This document shows, one piece after another, positions 61,430 through 64,000 of a stretch of 64,000 bases of DNA. Position numbers and translations under genes: made by a program. This DNA is from JBOGXA01 sp050694175 (GTDB lineage: Bacteria; Actinomycetota; CADDZG01; WHSQ01), in NCBI GenBank assembly GCA_050694175.1, contig JBOGXA010000001.1:199986-263985 (forward strand). Reading direction: 5' to 3'. Positions within the stretch are counted from its first letter, which is position 1. The number at the start of each line of letters is the position of its first letter. The notes under the pieces are model-generated. The model saw only the letters and a list, made by a program, of their open reading frames with translations. It had not been told where the DNA came from and did not search any database.

Positions 61430-61897
61430 GTGGGGGCCGGCCCGTCCGGAACCAAATTGATCGCGCAGAATCGCAAGGCGCGCTTCAACTATGAGATCGA
61501 GGACTCCGTCGAAGCCGGGCTCGCGTTAGTCGGTACAGAGGTCAAGTCGTGCCGGGCCGGCAAGGTGAACCTGACCGACGCGTATGCCGTCGTCCAAGAC
61601 GGAGAGGCGTGGCTGATGCATTGCCACATATCCCCATACTCGCATGGCAACCGGATGAATCACGACCCGCTGCGACCGCGCAAGCTCTTGCTGCACCGGG
61701 CCGAGATCGAGCGACTCCATGTAAAGGTCGCTCAGGAGGGCCGCACGCTGGTGCCGTTGCGTCTCTACTTCAAGCACGGGCTCGCCAAGGCAGAGATCGC
61801 GGTGGCCCGAGGAAAGAAGTTGTACGACAAGCGCGCCGATAAGGCGAAGCGGGACGCGGAGCGGGCGATGCAGCGGGAGCTGGGGCGCCGCCGCTGA
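61430..61897 (+). CDS. smpB: tmRNA-binding protein SmpB
   Basis: A 155-residue SmpB with KLIAQNRKARFNYEIEDSVE, GTEVKSCRAGKVNLTDAY, EAWLMHCHISPYSHGN, RPRKLLLHRAEIERL, LVPLRLYFKHGLAKAEIAVA and a basic tail (RGKKLYDKRADKAKRDAERA) that fills the mRNA channel of a stalled ribosome. It works with the tmRNA encoded 1.6 kb downstream. GTG start. It ends base-to-base against the convergent divIVA-like gene (stop codons abut). Confidence 0.97.
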   Translation: MGAGPSGTKLIAQNRKARFNYEIEDSVEAGLALVGTEVKSCRAGKVNLTDAYAVVQDGEAWLMHCHISPYSHGNRMNHDPLRPRKLLLHRAEIERLHVKVAQEGRTLVPLRLYFKHGLAKAEIAVARGKKLYDKRADKAKRDAERAMQRELGRRR

Positions 61898-62626
61898 CTA
61901 GGGCTGTGAGTCGAAACGCACGAAGTCGGGGAGCTCGATAGGTTTCTCTTCAGCAGGCTTTTCGATGTGAAGGGTCACACCTTTAGCTTTGGCGTCGCCG
62001 ACCGCCTCCGCGATCCGCTCTTTAAGCACCGCAAGCCGCTCCTGCATGATGGCTTCAGCCTTCTGTAGTTTGCGCAATCGCAGCTCGGTGTCGCGGGCGC
62101 GCCGAACGGCCTCGGAGTGAGCAGACTGAAGAATCGCCTCCGCGCGACGTTTTGCCTCTTCCTTCAATCGCTTTGCCTCTTTGCGAAGATCCTGCTTCAT
62201 CAACGACGCCTCGGCTTCCGCGAGGCTCCGAACGTGCGCCGCTTCCCGCTTCAGCCGTTGGGCGTCCTGGGTCGCCTGCTTCTTGGCCTCCGCCGCTTCG
62301 GAGTCGAGCTTGCGCTTCACGGTCTCCGCCTGCTCGCGGATGCCCTGGGCTTCCTTGTGGGCGTCCTGGACGACGATTGCAGCTTCGTCCTCGGCCGTCT
62401 TCTTTACGTGCGCGGCAACATCGTTCGCGTGCTGGAGCAGGTCACCCATCTCGATGCCGAGGGCCTCGTAGGGCTTGTTGCCGAACTGAGTCTCTCCGCG
62501 CCCGAGCGCCTCCATGTAGCCGGCCACACGCCGGAGGAAGGCATCGACCTCGTCGCAGTTGTAGCCGCGTTCGTCGATGGCAAAGACCTGCTCTTCGATC
62601 CTCTTGGGCGTAAGAGCGTCCGACAT
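61898..62626 (-). CDS. DivIVA-domain coiled-coil protein A
   Basis: A 242-residue protein. The N-terminal DivIVA membrane-curvature motif is in FAIDERGYNCDEVDAFLRRV, followed by YEALGIEMGDLLQHANDVAA and a long Ala/Glu/Lys-rich coiled coil to about residue 210. The AGGGGGAA Shine-Dalgarno supports the ATG. It is the second gene of a pair: its paralogue ends 21 bp upstream. In actinobacteria such proteins mark poles or septa and recruit growth machinery. The end of the chain (EKPIELPDFVRFDSQP) is unlike Wag31. Confidence 0.9.
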   Translation of the reverse strand: MSDALTPKRIEEQVFAIDERGYNCDEVDAFLRRVAGYMEALGRGETQFGNKPYEALGIEMGDLLQHANDVAAHVKKTAEDEAAIVVQDAHKEAQGIREQAETVKRKLDSEAAEAKKQATQDAQRLKREAAHVRSLAEAEASLMKQDLRKEAKRLKEEAKRRAEAILQSAHSEAVRRARDTELRLRKLQKAEAIMQERLAVLKERIAEAVGDAKAKGVTLHIEKPAEEKPIELPDFVRFDSQP

Positions 62627-62647
62627 CAGGTTCCCCCTGGGCTGCGA

Positions 62648-63232
62648 CTATCGAACCGGCTGACCGGCCGAACTGCTCTCCGGACTCTCCTCGAGCCGGA
62701 CCTCCACTGCCTCTTTAGTCGCCGCTGCTTCCTCATCGTCGACACGGATGTCGCCGGTCTGGGCCGGCTCGAGCGAGCCGAGCTGGCTCACGACCGACTC
62801 GATCTCGTGCCGCAGCGAGCTGAGGCGCTCGCGAGCGTCGGCTTCCACACCCTCTAGCCGCGTGACCTCGTCGTCGGCCTTCTTGATGCGGTTCGCTGCT
62901 TCGGCTTCTGACGCAGCCCGGATCTCATCTGCCTGCCGCTGTCCCTCTGCCCTCGTCTCGTGTGCCTCTCGTTCGGCCTGGTGGCGTGCCGCGGCCGCGT
63001 CCTCTTCCGCTTGTTTGATCATCGCGTCGGCGGAATCGCGCGCATGCTGGAGCAGAGCCCCCATCTCCTCGCCGAGATTCTGGTAGAGGCGCTCGGCGCT
63101 GGTCGCGTGATACTCGCGGATCTCGTCTGCGAGCGCGCGCAGGTACGCGTCCACCTCTTCTTTGTCGTAGCCGCGCCGGCCGGTCGAAAACGACTGCGAT
63201 TCGATGTCCTCTGCTGACAGTTCTTGCTGCAT
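62648..63232 (-). CDS. DivIVA-domain coiled-coil protein B
   Basis: A 194-residue paralogue: FSTGRRGYDKEEVDAYLRAL carries the same RGY/EVDA(F/Y)L signature, then YQNLGEEMGALLQHARDSAD and a coiled coil rich in Ala/Glu. A strong AAGGAGG Shine-Dalgarno six bases before ATG fixes the start. The coiled coil is shorter than in protein A. Two adjacent DivIVA paralogues may form heteromeric filaments or act at different sites (pole versus septum). It is divergent from ssrA by 264 bp. Confidence 0.9.
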   Translation of the reverse strand: MQQELSAEDIESQSFSTGRRGYDKEEVDAYLRALADEIREYHATSAERLYQNLGEEMGALLQHARDSADAMIKQAEEDAAAARHQAEREAHETRAEGQRQADEIRAASEAEAANRIKKADDEVTRLEGVEADARERLSSLRHEIESVVSQLGSLEPAQTGDIRVDDEEAAATKEAVEVRLEESPESSSAGQPVR

Positions 63233-63425
63233 GGCGTCCCTCCTTGCCCCCGGTAGCAAGCGGTCCCGTCGCTTGTCAGAGTTTGTCTGAAGCGGCCTGT
63301 CAGTTTCACGTGGTCACAAGGAGATGTCAAACCAGCCCGCTTCGTCCCCCGTGCGAGCCCCGAATAGCCTGTGAGTACTCCTCGACTGGAATCGGTTCGC
63401 GGAGCAAGATGAATGAGCGCGTATT

Positions 63426-63454
63426 CCAACAGGAGGAATAGGTACTCCTGGTGG
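63426..63454. repeat. Hairpin upstream of the tmRNA gene
   Basis: Arms CCAACAGGAG and CTCCTGGTGG pair at nine of ten positions around a nine-base loop, 42 bp before the tmRNA. It may belong to a transcribed leader or be the divIVA-ssrA intergenic regulator. A TACACT hexamer lies at 63459-63464 but is not tmRNA-proximal. Confidence 0.45.
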
Positions 63455-63496
63455 TCGTTACACTGAGTTGAGGACCTTGAAAGACCGTCCAATCAT

Positions 63497-63853
63497 GGGG
63501 CTGAACTGGTATCGACCCTGATGGGACCGAAATAGGGGAAGCGAGCCGAGGACTCCGAGTGACCTCGCTAATCAACTCGGAAACCAATTAACTGCCGCTG
63601 CGTAATGCACGGTCGCCATCCCTGAAGTGATGGCCGTCGGCCCGAAACTCGCTTGCGGTTTCGGGATCCGGCGTCGCTTAGCAAGCTTGCCGCTCGAAGT
63701 TCGTCCGGGGCGACGAGCGGGACTTTCAGCTCGGACTGGGCACCGGCCGCTGCCGTCTGCGGGCCGGCCGGCGCCGAGATCAAACCGCGGACTACGCTCG
63801 TAGAAGCCCTATTTTGGCATTGGGGGACCCGGGTTCAATTCCCGGCAGCTCCA
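63497..63853 (+). ncRNA. ssrA: Transfer-messenger RNA (tmRNA)
   Basis: The 5' end GGGGCTGAACTGGTATCGAC and the 3' end GGTTCAATTCCCGGCAGCTC are the two halves of the tRNA-like domain. The acceptor stem GGGGCTG/CAGCTCC pairs fully (with one G-U), followed by discriminator A. CCA is not encoded, since the next bases are CG. The tag frame starts at the resume codon GCT (63567) and reads ANQLGNQLTAAA before TAA (63603-63605). The C-terminal TAAA differs from the ALAA typical of the group. The 356-nt length is in the one-piece range. It works with SmpB encoded upstream to rescue stalled ribosomes and mark their products. Confidence 0.96.
63567..63605 (+). other. tmRNA tag-peptide frame (ANQLGNQLTAAA)
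   Basis: Twelve codons plus TAA inside the tmRNA. GCT is the resume codon, preceded by TGACCTC. The hydrophobic-alanine end is what ClpXP-like proteases recognise. Confidence 0.85.
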
Positions 63854-63882
63854 CGTGTCGCCGCGGAGCGGCTGTGTGAAAG

Positions 63883-63981
63883 TCCGGTACCTCTGTCCCA
63901 CATTGGCTCCGGCACCTCTGTCCCACTAGCCGACCCCGGCTCCGGTTCCTGGGCGACAGTGGCTCCGGCACCTGTGTCCCA
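63883..63981. repeat. Degenerate 20-bp repeat cluster after the tmRNA gene
   Basis: Four related units of the form CTCCGGCACCTCTGTCCCA: TCCGGTACCTCTGTCCCA, the consensus form, CTCCGGTTCCTGGGCGACAG (most diverged) and CTCCGGCACCTGTGTCCCA. They start about 30 bp after the tmRNA 3' end, a common integration site. The window ends 20 bp later, so the array may continue. Confidence 0.8.
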
Positions 63982-64000
63982 TGAATTCCACCACCCGAGC

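Noticed and set aside
63459..63464. TACACT as the tmRNA promoter -10
   Set aside because: It is 33 nt from the mature 5' end and no -35 was seen. It could still serve a processed precursor, so it was not listed as a promoter.

Overview
This window is 64 kb of high-GC DNA from an actinomycete-like bacterium. The pointers are a WhiB regulator, fused CofG-CofH (FbiC) with FbiA and a CofE-type ligase for coenzyme F420, two DivIVA/Wag31-type proteins, LytR-CpsA-Psr and SpoIID/LytB envelope proteins, and two gene orders known from mycobacteria (whiB2-manB-SIS isomerase-sahH, and secA/prfB/ftsE/ftsX/smpB). A release factor 2 gene with a programmed frameshift and an unusual tmRNA tag suggest a deep-branching, probably uncultured lineage rather than Mycobacterium or Streptomyces. 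That placement is inference.

Layout. Positions 1-21.3 kb are mainly cell-surface glycan genes: an LCP ligase, four GT4 glycosyltransferases, two sulfotransferases, MurJ, a phosphodiester glycosidase, a GDP-fucose-synthase-like reductase, a UDP-glucose-epimerase-like protein, a sugar nucleotidyltransferase and a SpoIID/LytB protein. Among them sit an ECF sigma factor coupled to a DNA alkyl-repair methyltransferase and a secreted subtilase. Positions 21.3-26.1 kb hold F420 biosynthesis (cofE, fbiA, fbiC). Positions 26.1-30.7 kb hold a very large GT2-membrane fusion and a DUF5719 partner. Positions 30.7-40.7 kb are mixed: a C26 amidotransferase, cystathionine gamma-synthase/lyase, cystathionine beta-synthase, a DUF4349 lipoprotein, an M55 peptidase, an L,D-transpeptidase, a small LPXTG protein and a GNAT protein. 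Positions 40.7-45.9 kb hold whiB, manB, a Trm112-like protein, an SIS isomerase, sahH and an MscS channel. Positions 45.9-48.8 kb hold comF, an AbiEi/DUF559 gene bracketed by two matching palindromes, and an epoxide hydrolase. Positions 48.8-64 kb hold an orphan NarL response regulator, secA, a FetAB-like transporter with a beta-propeller protein, prfB, an R2lox-like oxidase, ftsE, ftsX, an EnvC-like M23 peptidase, a CtpA protease, smpB, two divIVA genes and ssrA (tmRNA).

How the genes fit together. SahH, CBS and the MetB-type enzyme together would run S-adenosylhomocysteine to homocysteine to cystathionine to cysteine. ManB, the SIS isomerase, the nucleotidyltransferase and the epimerases would supply sugar nucleotides to the glycosyltransferases. 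FtsEX, the M23 protein and the DivIVA pair are growth and division functions. SmpB and the tmRNA form a complete trans-translation pair.

The strongest non-gene signal is a recurrent promoter layout. At least 14 genes have a TANNNT hexamer ending exactly 6-8 nt before an ATG or GTG start with no Shine-Dalgarno sequence, as expected for leaderless mRNAs. In the 27-bp gap between fbiA and fbiC two such hexamers lie back to back. Starts given below were adjusted using these hexamers, Shine-Dalgarno sequences or family alignment from memory; no database search was run.
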